Shown in pieces: positions 1 to 11,567 of a DNA stretch of 64,000 bases. Both the position numbers and the translations under genes were made by a program. The stretch's first letter is position 1. Every line of letters starts with the position of its first letter. The notes under the pieces are model-generated. The model was not told where the DNA came from. It saw nothing but the letters and a program-made list of their open reading frames with translations, and made no database searches. The stretch is from Nothopassalora personata (taxonomy: Eukaryota > Ascomycota > Dothideomycetes > Mycosphaerellales > Mycosphaerellaceae). The stretch spans positions 930,001-994,000 of the forward strand of contig CM066296.1 in the NCBI GenBank assembly GCA_033816765.1. The letters run 5' to 3'.

Positions 1-1089
1 ATCTATTACTTACGTAGTGCGGGAATCTTATACTAGTTATTAAACTCGATCGGCCTATAATGTTCTTTAAGTAGAGGGAGCATATAGAGCAGTTTCGGTT
101 TACTATAGTCCCTCCGAAAGTTAAATTTAGTAGGATGCGGATCTCCTTCTTTCCCTAGATACTACTAGTTGTTCGGGGCGAGGTATACATAGCCCCGGAA
201 TATTAAGGACCTTATCGCCCTACAATTACTAGCCTAGTACTTCGAACTATTATAGTTATAGTAATAACTATCTATTACTTTAGACTGTTTGCGATTCTAG
301 GATAGGGGACGCTATATTACGTAAACCTATAGTTTAGTATCTAGGTCGTACCTCTCCGGTTGTATAGAGCGTTAATTCTCGCTCGGGTAGAAGGTACCCG
401 CGTCCGCGACCCGACCGCGCTAGTATATACGTATGCTTATTTTAGCTACCTTCGAGATTAGGTTATAATTAATAATAGTCCTAGAGGTAGCCTTCTTAAG
501 CGTGTTAATCTTAGGCTTAAGGCGCGGCATTTACTTTACGACTAAGCGGTATAGCTAAGGTAAAGTAAGAGGGAAATCTATATATATATATAGCTTTCTA
601 TCCCTCCTTACTATCTACGATGCTAGTAGCTTTATCGAGGATCCTCTAAAAGTCCCTAAACTTCTTAGGTTACTTTAGGTAAAGCCCGTAAGCCTTATAG
701 ACCGCTTTCGCGACTGCCTCTAGTAATCCCTAAAGGAGGAGGCGACTCCGGGAGCTATTATCTAAATCCTTAGGTTTAATTAGGTTACTTAAGGATATAA
801 ATAGGCGGATGAATTCCTTTATATCTTATTCTTTAGGCCTCTTACCTTACTACGCCCTAATAATCTCCTTAAGATATTCCCGACTCCCTAATATCGAGTA
901 GGCGTTAAACCTTAAGAACTCTAATAAGAACGCCCTCCTAAAACGTGCCTTATTAGTAGGCTACCTAGGTAGCCTTATAACTACGCGCCGGATAGTACTT
1001 TCGTAATTGCGCTTAAACCTACCCTAGAAATCATCCTTCTTAATAGATGCCCGAGGCAGATACTAGTCTATTAGGTCGCTAAACCGCTC

Positions 1090-1362
1090 CTAGAACTTAG
1101 TAGCATTAGTGCTATTAAAGAACGGATTCTTAGCACCTCCTAGAGGTGGAAAGCGAGAGCTAGCGTTTTCTATTGCTACTGCCAATCGTCTAAAGAGGGC
1201 AGTTATAGCATCTATTCTAATTATGCTGTTCGTTCCTATACCTATACCTAATTTAGCGGCGCTAGTTCCGCTTCTCCCTTCTTTACTAGATTTAGGTGTT
1301 TCTCCTTCCTCCGATTCCTCTATCCCCTTATAAGGGATAGAATCCCTATAGACCCCTTCCAT
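1090..1362 (-). pseudogene. gag N-terminal fragment, F-family retrotransposon
   Basis: A 90-codon open stretch on the minus strand. It is the same protein as the fragment at 22034-22321 (shared strings include VYRDSIPYKGIEESEEGETP and GGAKNPFFNSTNATKF). The frame continues leftward in homologous but stop-interrupted form into a helical gag-like region. Its place directly downstream of LTR and leader supports gag. The ATG used by the F copy (codons MNPTK) reads ATA-like here. It is a remnant of a once longer ORF. Confidence 0.7.
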
Positions 1363-1555
1363 TTTCGTAGGGTTTATAGGCTATTCGTAGCCTCTACCTA
1401 TGTCGGTAAAGGTGCTAAGTTTTTCTAGTAATGTAGCCGTATCTATTGTTGCGTAGTGCTTACTTTAGAATGTACTAATACTAGTTGTTGCTTAATAGGA
1501 CCTTGTAACCGTGATTGTTACTAAATACCTTAGACCTTAAGTGTTTTCGACCTTA

Positions 1556-1646
1556 GTCGACCTTAACCGTAAACCTTAACCTTAAACCTTAACCTTAAGT
1601 AATGACCTTAACCGTAAACCTTAGACCTTAAACCGTAATTTTGACC
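1556..1646. repeat. CCTTAA-type degenerate tandem repeat in F leader
   Basis: Runs of CCTTAA, CCTTAAA and CCTTAACCGTAAA alternate here, between the gag start and the LTR. The same tract, longer, lies at 22494-22630 in element F. It resembles telomeric CCCTAA only loosely. Confidence 0.7.
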
Positions 1647-1715
1647 TTATAAACTAGATGCTAATACGCTACCGGGTGTACACTTAATACCCCCTCTTAT
1701 TAACTACTAAAATAA

Positions 1716-2080
1716 TGTCTACTAACTACCCTATATAGGCCTGTCCGAGTTATAGTAGTATAGAGCGGTACTTACGTAAGCAGGGGTATTTGCCCGTCCC
1801 GGGACCGGGAAATTAGGTTACGTAACGAGTAGCGTAGTAGCTAGATAAAACAAGAGGATTAGCAGACCTAAACCCCTATGCCCTCTACTCGAGAGGTATA
1901 AATTGAATTGTTGCCTTAATACTACGCTTACAATGCTTAACTGCGCAGTATATATCTTAATAGCTATACTAGGTCCTACTAGCTTACCTAAATGTCTAAT
2001 TAAACCTAAATGAAATTTAGGTAAGTTAGACCTAAGGGACCCTCTCTAAACCTAAGGTTAATACAACCTATTAGTCGTCA
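1716..2080 (-). repeat. LTR of truncated F-family copy
   Basis: Begins TGTCTAC and ends GTCGTCA on the plus strand, a canonical TG...CA LTR. It aligns with the LTRs at 11181-11567 and 22700-23128. It holds one copy of the 21-bp unit that is present twice and four times in those LTRs, and a 26-bp near-palindrome at 1788-1813. Confidence 0.8.
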
Positions 2081-3152
2081 ATACTATATATAATTATATA
2101 TACTAATAACTACTATATATATACTCTTAAAGCTTTTTAAGAAGCTTTAGTAAGGTATCCTATATATATATATAATATTTTAAGGGTATTTACTAACTTA
2201 TAAGTAGTATTATAGTAGATATTATTAAGTAGACTCCTATAAACTAATTTAGTAATACTAGTAATGTCTTTAGTAGTAGAACTAGCTCTAGTAACGGTAA
2301 TAATCCTAATAAGCGTCCTCCTAGTAATAGTAGAAAGGGGCTACCTATATCTAGTAAGCTCTCTATACGTAAGGCCCTTATTAAGGCACTTAGATAGGTT
2401 AAGTATATTATTAATAATAAGCGTAAGATCGCTAAGAAGAATATAACCTTATAGCTTACTAAAGTATCTCTTAAGATTATCTTCTATAAGAAGAAACTCC
2501 TTACTACTAAGGGTAGTATTACTAACCTACTAAACTAGGGTTAGATTAACGCGGCTACTTAAGACTTCGATTATATAATAGTCGACCCTTAAGGCCGTAT
2601 TACTAATACTATAACTATAAATATTAATAGTAGTTAAAACTATCTTCCTACCTTATAGGCTTCCGCTATAGACTATCTTATTTAGTACTTTAGTAGCGCC
2701 TATAACCGCTATAAGGAGAGATCTAACCTTCCCTTCTCTAGCTACTATACTATTCTAGAATAGTTTAAGGGCTACTATACTAACTACGCTCTTAATAATT
2801 ACTACGATAAGTATAGCTTCTTCTCTCTACGGACCCTATAGTAGGGTACTACTAGTCTATCTAGAACCTACTAGTAGCTAGGTATAGGTTACTCTCGCTC
2901 TACTAGTACTACCTTCTAGGGTAGTATATAAGTATTACGGTTTTAAAGAACAAGAGAAAGAGAGTCCCGTAAGATGCGTACTAGGAATATAGAAATTAGA
3001 AGATAAGGTCTAATCGCTTAGACCTCTAACGCGATAAGGTTACGTACGCGACTATAGCGAACCTACATAGTTAAACACGTAAGGATAGGTAACTAGATAA
3101 CTAGACAACCGGTCGACTAGTTAAATAGTCGACTCTAGAGCTAAGATATAGC
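2081..3152. other. AT-rich relic between F copy and E7
   Basis: Holds TA-dinucleotide runs at 2085-2180, the degraded ORF described separately, and after 2950 another weak plus-strand Arg-rich frame. No terminal repeats or recognisable transposon domain were found. Confidence 0.5.
2264..2948 (+). pseudogene. Unrecognised RIP-degraded ORF
   Basis: Reading codons from SSNGNNPNKRPP, one plus-strand frame runs for about 225 codons with some 15-20 stops, all TAA or TAG. The inferred protein is rich in Asn, Tyr, Ser and Lys. I do not recognise the family; it may be the first ORF of an old transposon. The surrounding 2081-3152 is extremely AT-rich, with runs of TATATA, and is the sequence into which the F copy and E7 were placed. 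Confidence 0.35.
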
Positions 3153-3333
3153 TATAAGGGTAGCCTATAGCTAACCCTTATATATAATGCGGCTATGCCC
3201 GGCTTAGCATGCCGCACGTAACGCGTATACGTACACTAGGAGACGCGCATAGCGTCGATAGAAGAAAGTAAGCTTTAGTTTATCTACGATTAGAAGATCG
3301 TAGGCGTGCTATACATTACGACATCCCCTTATA
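3153..3333 (+). repeat. LTR of E7
   Basis: Shares with the E3 LTR the segments TAGCTAACCCTTATAT, ACGTAACGCGTATACGTACAC and CGTAGGCGTGCTATACATTA, with small gaps. Both ends show TG/CA changed to TA. Confidence 0.7.
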
Positions 3334-4244
3334 GCCTTACGGCCCTTATAGTTCTAAAGCTTCCCTTCATTATAATCTATATACGCTATAGAGCCCGATC
3401 GCGACGTATACGACGGCGAGTTGCCTACGCCGCCCCTAAGCCCTAGAGTATAGTAGTAGGCGCGTCGTGTAGCCTTAGTTACGAGAAGAGAGGCCTTACG
3501 GGCTAAGATTAAAGAGTAAGAGATACAGCGGGAGATCGAGCGGCTAGAGATCTTACGCGCTATAAGCGCACCGCCTCTAGAGCGTATAGGAGGGAGGAGA
3601 GAAGATTACCTCCCTACTATAACCCCTACCTCTATCTCTATAACTACTAACGATAATATTATAGTACAAGGCGCGGCCGTAGCGTATACGACGCGACCGC
3701 GTCTAAAAGAGCCGACGCCTTTTAGAGGGGATTCGATAAGGAAGGTAAGGGTATTCCTTCGGGAGCTCTTACTTATCTTCGCCCTCTTAGGTACTATATA
3801 CGCGATAGACGAATTAAAGATCCTATATAGGGTTATATACCTTAGTGGAGAGGTAAGCGAGTAATAGTATACTAACTATAGCGCCGTTAACCTTATAGGG
3901 TATATATACTAGGACTTTAAGGAGTTCTACCGAGACGTATACGGCGATCCTATACATCGCGTACTTAACGTTATATTAGAGTACGAGGTTACGAGATAGA
4001 AGGATAACTAGGTAGCGCGATAGTTCGCGACTAAGCTAGATGTTATAGAGGACTAGTTAGGTAACTACTCGGAAGCGTAACGTATACGGTACCTACTAGC
4101 GAAGCTTACGCCTCGCTTACGGTCCGCTATCGTTAGCTACTATAATATCCCTACGACTAGAGAAGACCTAGTAGTCCTAGCCTCGCGTATCGAAAGTACC
4201 GAGCGCCGAGGTAGTAGCGGAGGGCACGACCGCGGATAGTATAT
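3153..4244 (+). mobile_element. E7: truncated chromovirus related to E3 (LTR + gag)
   Basis: An LTR (3153-3333) starts TATAAGGGTAGCC and ends CATCCCCTTATA; it is a diverged copy of the reverse complement of the E3 LTR, about 181 bp against 196. It is followed by a plus-strand gag frame that matches E3 gag (minus strand, about 28,600-27,700); both share the segment GGGGATTCGAT...AAGGT and the tract before the zinc knuckle. It stops at 4244, where E5 begins; the rest of E7 is not found on the far side of E5. Confidence 0.75.
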
Positions 4245-4648
4245 TATTACGGAATAATTCCTATAGACCCTAGAATTAAAACGATAAGACGAACACGTAA
4301 CTTATCCTACCTAAGCGCTTAGACTTAGGGCGATCAGACTGCTTATACTTAGACTAATTAGACTGCTTATACTTAGAATAATTAGACTAATTACCAAGAT
4401 CTACGAATCTCCTTTATATTTAGGAACGCTAAGAACCCCTTATAGTTTCGAGGCGTTTAACTTACTATTTAATATTACTATTTAGAATACACTATAACCT
4501 AACCTCTACCTTACTACTGCTTAGTCTTTATAAGACAAGATAGCTACTACTTTATTACTCTCCCTTAACCTCTTATCGGCCCGAGAACAAACCCGATTAA
4601 GCTTGTCTTCTTAACTTGTAATATTATTAGGTTATACTAAACCTAAAA
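4245..4648 (+). repeat. 5' LTR of E5
   Basis: Starts TATTACGG (RIP form of TGTTACGG) and ends CCTAAAA. It is 404 bp, the same length as the right copy. It is followed by GCTTTAAACGCC, the same leader start as in E2. Confidence 0.85.
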
Positions 4649-4719
4649 GCTTTAAACGCCCTCTACGATAGGAGACCGATAGAGTAAACGGGGAACACCC
4701 GCCCCTAGTAAAGTAAGTA

Positions 4720-5760
4720 GAGCCCGACGACCTTAGACCGCAAACGATGCTATTAATGCCTTAGCTACTTATATAGGTAACGACACCCTTAAGGTTAGTA
4801 AGCTAGAATACTACTATAGCGACCGAGACAAGTTCGATACTTAGGTCTCTTAGATAGACATGTACTTCTTATTTAACTCTATGCCTAAGAACCTTAAGCC
4901 TATCTTTACTACTACCTTTTTAAGAGAACGAGCATAGTATTAGGTTAAACTATTCCTTAGGAAATACCTAGACAGTAACGGAGAAGATAATGCCGACGGA
5001 ATCTTTAGGTTATATAACTATCTTAAGCATACTATAAAGAGCGTCTTTAGTGTCTCTAATAAGATTACTACTGCCGTTTGTATTATTTAGCATTTAACCT
5101 AGAAGACATCTGCTACCGAATATGCTACTAAATTCTAGGAATACGCGCAACTTACCGATTAGGACGACGAAGCACTTTAAGTTATGTACCGGAGAGGACT
5201 AAAGGAGTATATTAAGGACGAGTTAATAAGGGACGGTCGGAAGATCGATAGCTTAGGCGACCTCGTTAGAGTTACGATTAATCTTAACGATAAGCAAGCT
5301 CTACGAGAGAGCTATAGAACGACGATACGACTCTAAGGTATCCGGAAAGACTAGATATACACTAGGCTATAACAACCGTAATAGAGGCTTCTACGACAAC
5401 TATAATAATAAGCCTAGGGACAAACCGCACTACGGACTATAGCTAATAGAACTCGACGTTACCGAGAAAGGTCGTAAGATTAGGAATAGTAACGGGAATA
5501 GAGTATCCCGGAGTTCGAAAGAAACACGAACTTACTACGGATGTAGTAAACCTAGCTACCTAGTAAGGGACTGCCGCGGTAAGAATATAGTACGCCGCGA
5601 ATAGTTTAACATAATGTAACCCCGAACTAGTAAATCTAAGAGTAGCGTTAGATCTTAAGGAGATACCGACTATACTCGGAGAGTAGGGGAGAGAGCTAGT
5701 AATAGAAGTACGACGCCTCTCCTAGACCCCTTAGAAGGACGAGGAGGATACTATAGGTAG
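4720..5760 (+). pseudogene. E5 gag, RIP-degraded
   Basis: The frame reads a capsid-like helical region (for example DMYFLFNSMPKNLKP near 4858) and ends with a zinc knuckle at 5533-5574. The expected CX2CX4HX4C reads Y-Y-G-C-S-K-P-S-Y-L-V-R-D-C: the first Cys (TGC) and the His (CAC) both became TAC. This is a direct example of RIP destroying metal ligands. The same gag type occurs in E1 and E2. Confidence 0.75.
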
Positions 5761-6719
5761 TAAATAGTAGTTATTCTATTTAATGCGAAGAACTAACTAC
5801 GACAGTTTAATAAAATAACACGAAGAGTCGACTATAAGATTATATCCGAGTCTCGAAATAGTTATAGAAGCCTTTATTAGCGATTCTATTACTAAGACTC
5901 GTATTAAGTTTACTACGCCGCGAAGTTAGGCGTAGGGTATTAGCCTTAATAACCGAGAGGAACCCTAGGAGCGACGTATAGGTAAAACGCTACGCTCCGA
6001 GAAGTAGACATCGACGAGTCCTACTTTAACGACGATAGAAGCGATAAGGAAAACTAGGACCTAGGATAGAACGGATCGTAGTTACCGGAACTATAGGAAG
6101 AAAGTTAAGAAACTACCGGGCTAGATACTATCGAAGAAGACTAGGATCCGGAAGAATTAAGCGAAGAAGATTCCTCCGAAGGAGAAGAGAGCGACACTAA
6201 CGACGACAATAAACAACTAACCTTTACGATTAATGTACCTAAGAAATTATATAATATAATCGTACACCTATAAAGAAGGTACGAGGAATTCCTGCCTAAG
6301 ATAGGCGGACGAAGGATACTATACTCTATTAAGTTTAATAAGATACTCGACACCCTACGAGGTATAGCCTAGGGATAACTACTTATAGAAATAACCGAGA
6401 ATCTAGTAACCGCTATTATAGAACGACTACTAATAGGGAGCCGAATAATAGGAACCGGATATTTTATACCGTTAGGAACATTTATATCGAATAAATTATG
6501 TAACGTAGTATAACACGTACGCGCACTCTACTTAGAAACGTAGAAGATCTAGGAACGTTACCGAATATAGGTGTAAATATAGAAAGGCTCGCGCTAGGTT
6601 TAAGCGGAGGCCTCGAGACACGAAGTACGACATTCTATATACGAATAGGGAAAAGGATTAACTCCCTAGGAATAAGCGACTAAAGGGAGTTATATAACAT
6701 AGAAAAGGCTTAAGCATTA

Positions 6720-6797
6720 CTAACGATAACAGTATTTCGAACTAAGATTATCGTTAACGGGCATAAGATAGATGCTATAATAGATTCCGGAGTAAGC
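6720..6797 (+). pseudogene. E5 protease, 5' part, with DSG active site
   Basis: Codons at 6783-6791 read Asp-Ser-Gly within ...IIDSGVS, the retropepsin active site, and the frame is cut at 6797 by the E2 LTR. It resumes at 35096 with GNFTSELFV. The 5 bp TAAGC at 6793-6797 is repeated at 35091-35095. Confidence 0.8.
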
Positions 6798-7200
6798 TAT
6801 TAGGTTTAGTAAAACCTGTGATCTTACTAAGTTAACTAACGAGTTAGGTAACCTTCGTTCGATCGAGATTTGTTCTCGTCAAGTAGGAGTAGGAGGGAGA
6901 GCAGTATAAAGCAGTAGCGAGGCAGCGGTTAGGTAAGGTTATATTCTAAATAGTAAGATTGAACAGTAAGTTAAACGCTTTAAACCATAAGGGATTCTTA
7001 GCGTTCCTAAATATAAAGGAATATATCATCTAGATCTATAGTATCTACCTATAGATCCTATAGATCTAAGGGGTCTATAGTATCTATCGAGGGAGCGACA
7101 GATCCTCTATATAGGAGATCTATGCTACGAGACACGGATCCTAATGTCGTTACGTGCTAGTACGGGGGAGCCTTAGGCCTATCGCGCTTAGACCGTAATA
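6798..7200 (-). repeat. 3' LTR of E2
   Basis: 403 bp, starting TATTAGG (from TGTTAGG) and ending CGTAATA on the plus strand. Matches 34688-35090 over its whole length. Confidence 0.9.
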
Positions 7201-7276
7201 CTATCCCCCTTCCGGCCTAGTCTCGTCCCGAGACTAGTTATAACCTTAATGTTTCCTACTTCGACTATAGGTAAAG

Positions 7277-7915
7277 ATATCTTTCCTTCTTTCTACTCTT
7301 ATCGTACCCTTAGACGCGTTATCTACTCGAAAACGAAATAACCGCGTAAACCGCGTCTATCGCCTCGGAGAAGAAGTTATAAAGCCTTATTCTCGATGTA
7401 CGAAGAATAACCTAGTATGCCGTGTATATATCTCGTCCGGAAAGTGTTCCCATTACTATCTTAGTAACGTAGCGCGGTGCGATACGAAGGTAACTAAGGT
7501 AGAGTAGAAAAAGCTCGGGGATTAGCGAAAGAAGTTATTAGCCGATCTTAATCGTGCGAAGGAGGCTCTTTCAGAAGCTTCGGCGAAAATAATAGAGGCG
7601 TATACGAAGGAGATGCGTCTTCGGAAGCAGTTAGATGCTATTAACCGTAAGGTAGAGGAGGGTCGTGCTCTCGAGGAGCGAGAGATCGAGGAGGAGGAAG
7701 CGGCGGATCGGGAGCTAGTAGCGTAGGGCTTATTACTTAAGCCTATACCTAATTCTGGCCTTGCTCTAAGTCCTCTAACTCGGAGCGCTATAGATAGTTT
7801 CGCCGATAATAGGTTCTAGGGTTTTCTTAACAGTATAGTAGCGGAACCGGTTAACGGCGCGCCCCCGCTACTTAGCGGTAGTAGAAGTCTTTTAGTAGCT
7901 AGCGGCAATTCGTAA
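7277..7915 (+). pseudogene. E2 antisense ORF: Cys cluster + coiled coil
   Basis: About 212 codons on the strand opposite to E2 pol, between the chromodomain end and the polypurine tract/LTR. The start ATG is ATA. Visible parts are a Cys region (CRVYISSGKCSHYYLSN...RCDTKVT, with one or two Cys turned to Tyr), then a charged heptad-rich helix (KKLLADLNRAKEALSEASAK, EMRLRKQLDAINRKVEEGR, EEREIEEEEAADRE), then a Ser/Pro-rich tail. All internal stops are TAG/TAA. It is homologous to frames at 41322-41885 (E1), 38592-39074 (E5) and 30343-30873 (E4). Function is unknown; the Cys cluster could bind zinc. Confidence 0.75.
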
Positions 7916-7919
7916 GGTT

Positions 7920-10279
7920 CGCCTTTAGTTCCTAGGTATTTTCTAAATCGTCGTATCCTTTCTACTTAACAAGGTATCGCTAACCCTTCCTATTTAGTAT
8001 CCTTTCGACCTCGAATTCGTTTTCTACTTCTAGTTTAAAATAGAATGTCTTCTAGTAAGGTGTTTCGGCGTGCGTAGGTTCTAATAGCGAAATATAGAAC
8101 ACTAGGTAGATTTTTGTATCTTTTAGTAGCCGTAGTCGGTAGTTAACGGGTCCTTATGCTTCTTTAACGAGAAATAGTCCGACTTTTACCTAGTCTAGTT
8201 TCTTAATCTTCCTCTTTGTTTTAAGGTTCTTCGTAAGGAGATAGACCTTATCCCCCTCTTTAAGCTAAGGTGCCATTTGTCGTTTCTTATCGTATAATGT
8301 CGCAATTTTATCTTAGTTGCTCTTAACCCTTCGTGTTAAGTTTTCGTAGATAGTTTTTATCGCCTTCGTAGTTACGATTGCCCTTTTAGCTTATAGATGT
8401 AATCCTTCTTCGCTAAATAGGTTCGGATGTTTTCCGTAGTTTACGAAGAAAGGTGTTTTGCCCGTTGTTTCGGACTTATAGTTGTTTAGTACTAACTGTA
8501 CTATAGGTAGGAGTGTAACCTAATTGTCCTATGCATAGTTAATATAGTATCGTAGATATTGTTCTAGGGTTTAATTTATTCTTTCTGTTTGCCTATTAGT
8601 TTACGGATAGTAGGCAGTAGACAGCTTATGTTTAATTCCAATCGTAGAAACTAAGGTTTTCTAGTAGTTAGATGTAAATAACTTATCTCTATCTATAATG
8701 AAGACCCTTAGGAATCTATAGTATCGTACGAGTCGATTAAGTATAAGGTGTCCGAGTTGCTCTACATTATACGTTTTAGATGTAGGAATAAAGTGTGCGT
8801 ATTTTATAAGTCGGTCTACTATAACTAGTATTATGTTATATCGTTATCCTATAGTTTAATCCTAAGATGTTAGCAACTTAGTAATAAAGTCTATCGTAAC
8901 CTTATCCTATAGGTTTGTTAGCGGCATCCGGAATTGTATCTCGCCGTATTTTACGTGTCTTACGGCCTTGTTTTTCTAGTAGTGTTCGCATCGTTTAATG
9001 TATCGTAGTACTTTCTATCGTAACTGTAGGAATGCGAAGCTTCTCTAAATAAGTTCTACTATCTTAGATGTTCCGGGGTGCCCGTAGGTTAGTCCGTCGT
9101 AGTGTTGTCGTATACACTCTTCTTCTCGGTCCTTCGGTACTTAGTATTTCCCTTATACTATTAGGAATTGTTCTTCCGTATCTTAAAGAACACGTACTAT
9201 GTTATCAAACTCCTTCGTGTTAGTACTAAGGCTTCCGTCTAGATTTGCCTTGAGTATTTGTTACTATACTAGTTCTTTTCCTTCTATATAGTCGCTTCTT
9301 CGGCTTAGTACGTCGGCCCTACTATTGTCTTTACCGGGAGTATAGCGGATTTCGAACTTGTACTAACTAAGCAGTTCCGACTAGCGGCACTGTCTTCTTG
9401 TTAGCTATTTAGTCGTAGTGAAGTAAGTAAGATTCTTATAATTAGAAAGAATCGTTAGCTTAGGTGCTCCTTCCGTATATATTCTCTAGTACTACATTAT
9501 AGCGACAATAGCGAGAAGTTCCTTATTATAGATGTCGTAGTTTTATTCCGCGGGTAATAGTTTCCTTAAGTAGTAGGCTACTAGGTGTCGTTTCCCGTTA
9601 TGCTCCTAGGTAAGGCATACTCCGATAGCTATATCCGATGCGTCCGTTTCAATTTAGACTTCCTTCGTACCGTCGAATAGTCGAAGCGTTAGTACTAAGG
9701 CGTATTGTTTCTTTAGTCGTTCGAATACTAGTCGTTATACGCTGCCCTATATCTATTTAACATCCTTCCTTATAAGCATCGTTATATGTATTAATGTCTT
9801 TAAATAGTCCTTAATGAATTTTCGGCCAAGTTAGCTAGGCTAAGGAATGATTGTACGTCCTTAACGCATGTTAGCTCTAGCTATTCTCTAATAGACTATG
9901 TCTTAGCTAGGTCGATCTAGATTCTAGTTGTACTAATAATAAATCCTAAGAATTTAACTTCTTTCTTATAGAATTCGCATTTCTTCGGTACCGTCCGGAA
10001 ACCTGTTTTAGATAGTCGCTCGAGTACGTCCTAGACCTATCGTATATGCTACTAGAGTGTCCCTTTCGTGTAGATAAGGATATTATCGACATAGGCAATA
10101 ATACATACGTCTAGTAGGTCTCTTAGTGTCTCGTTAATTAAGTCTTAGAATGCGGCTAGTGCATTAGTTAATCTAAAAGGCATAACTAAGAACTCGTATA
10201 GTCCGTATCGAGTCCTAAATGCGGTTTTCCATTCTTCTCCTTCCGTTATACGGATAGTGTAGAAGGCATCCTATAGATC
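7920..10279 (-). pseudogene. E2 pol 3' part: RT end, RNase H, integrase, chromodomain
   Basis: The minus-strand frame from the E3 insertion site to the chromodomain. RT catalytic codons lie at 10082-10093. The chromodomain near 8,040-7,920 reads EVENEFEVERILNRKG and DLENT. The whole stretch parallels E1 (44,4xx-42,095) and E5 (35,9xx-38,345). Inactivated by TAG/TAA stops. Confidence 0.8.
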
Positions 10280-10475
10280 TATTAAGGGATGTCGTAATGT
10301 ATAGCACGCCTACGACCTACTAGTCGTAGATAAACTAATTCTTACCTTTTTTTCAAGACGTATCGCGCGTCGTAAGGTGTACGTATACGTGTTACGTACG
10401 GCTTAGTAGCCGGTCGCGACCGTATGTTACATATAAGGCTATATGTAAGGGTTAGCTACTAGGCTACCCCTTACA
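10280..10475 (-). repeat. 3' LTR of E3
   Basis: 196 bp, starting TATTAAGGGATG and ending CCCCTTACA on the plus strand. Nearly identical to the right LTR, which is itself split by E4. Confidence 0.9.
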
Positions 10476-10744
10476 ATTGCCTTCCCTCCCGTATAAGCTG
10501 TCCTTAGCTCGCTAGTTACTACGTAGAGGTTCCTACGTACTTCTAGAACTATAGTTGCTATGCGGCCTATATACGGGTTACGTACGTGTCGTTATGTAGG
10601 TATAGGTAAGTAAGGCTTAGTTACTATACCGACGTAGCTAGTTAAGGGCATAAAACTCTAGCCTAACCTAGCCCTATTCTCCTAGCACGTTCCCTAGCGC
10701 ACTACCTCCATTACACTACTACTACGTACCCGTACCGCACCCTT

Positions 10745-11180
10745 ACCGTAAGCGCCTCGCTAGCATTATTATTATTATATCTAACGGGCCCTCCTCGCCT
10801 CCGTCCTCTAGCCGCTCCGCCTCCTCCCGTAGCATTAGTAGCGATAGCACTACTACTACCTTAGAAGACGAGTGCCGCTAGGCGGCTCTAGTACGCGACG
10901 TACCTAGAACGCCTAGTAGTCGTAAGCGACTAGCACCCCCCTCGTAGCTACTAACGCCCTCGCCCGCTACTAAGCTCTCGCTAAGGATTAATATATATAT
11001 ACGGTACCTCCTATACTTCGTTAAGGGTAAGTCTCTACGCGCGCCGCCTACGATTCGTATACTAACTACTTACTAGACGAAGCCAATAACTGTAATAGTA
11101 TTACTACCGGCGAGCTCCTAAAGAAGTGCGGCCGCTATAGGCGTAATAGACATAAGTACGAGCCTAACACTAGCTACTAA
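10745..11180 (+). pseudogene. E3 antisense ORF, first part (split by F)
   Basis: On the plus strand, opposite to E3 pol and downstream of the chromodomain, a frame reads (stops taken as Gln/Trp) ...LLDEANNCNSITTGELL, KKCGRYRRNRHKYEPN, with Cys residues spaced as in a small metal-binding cluster. It stops at the F insertion and resumes at 23129. The upstream portion is low in complexity (Ser/Thr-rich in one frame, Gln-rich in another) and the exact start cannot be set. It is not obviously homologous to the antisense ORF of E1/E2/E4/E5. Confidence 0.45.
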
Positions 11181-11567
11181 TGTCTCATAACTACCCTATG
11201 TAGGCCTATCTAAGTTGTGGTGGTGTGGAGCGGCGCTTATGTAAGCAGAGGTATTTACCGGTCCCGGGACCGTGAAATTAGGTCACGTAACGAGTAGCGC
11301 AGTAGCCGGATAAAATAAGAGGATTAGCGGACCTAAACCCCTATACCCTCTACTCGAGAGGTATGAATTGAATTGTTGCCTTAATGCTACGCTTACAATA
11401 CTCAACTACGTAGTATATATCTTAATAGCTATACTAGTCCCGTTAGCTTACCTAAATGTCCAATTAAACCTAAATGAAATAGGGGCAAGTTAGACCTAAG
11501 GAACCCTCCCTCTAAACCTAAGGTTAACATAACTAAACCTAAGGTTAACATAACCAATTAGTCGTTA
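11181..11567 (-). repeat. 3' LTR of F
   Basis: Begins TGTCTCATAAC and ends GTCGTTA on the plus strand. It holds two copies of the 21-bp unit and a 26-bp near-palindrome at 11253-11278. A candidate polypurine tract (11568-11581) abuts it. Confidence 0.85.

Larger units (their letters stand above)
1..2080 (-). mobile_element. F-family gypsy element, truncated copy (5' LTR, leader, gag start)
   Basis: This stretch is nearly identical, in the same orientation, to 20,948-23,128, the 5' end of element F. In minus orientation it holds the 5' LTR (1716-2080), a leader rich in CCTTAA-type repeats, and the start of gag. The window begins inside gag, so the element continues beyond the left edge. It looks somewhat more RIP-mutated than the F copy: several TG in F are TA here. 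Confidence 0.85.

Noticed and set aside
1556..1646. Telomere or interstitial telomeric repeat
   Set aside because: Units are CCTTAA/CCTTAAA rather than CCCTAA, and the same tract recurs inside element F as its leader.
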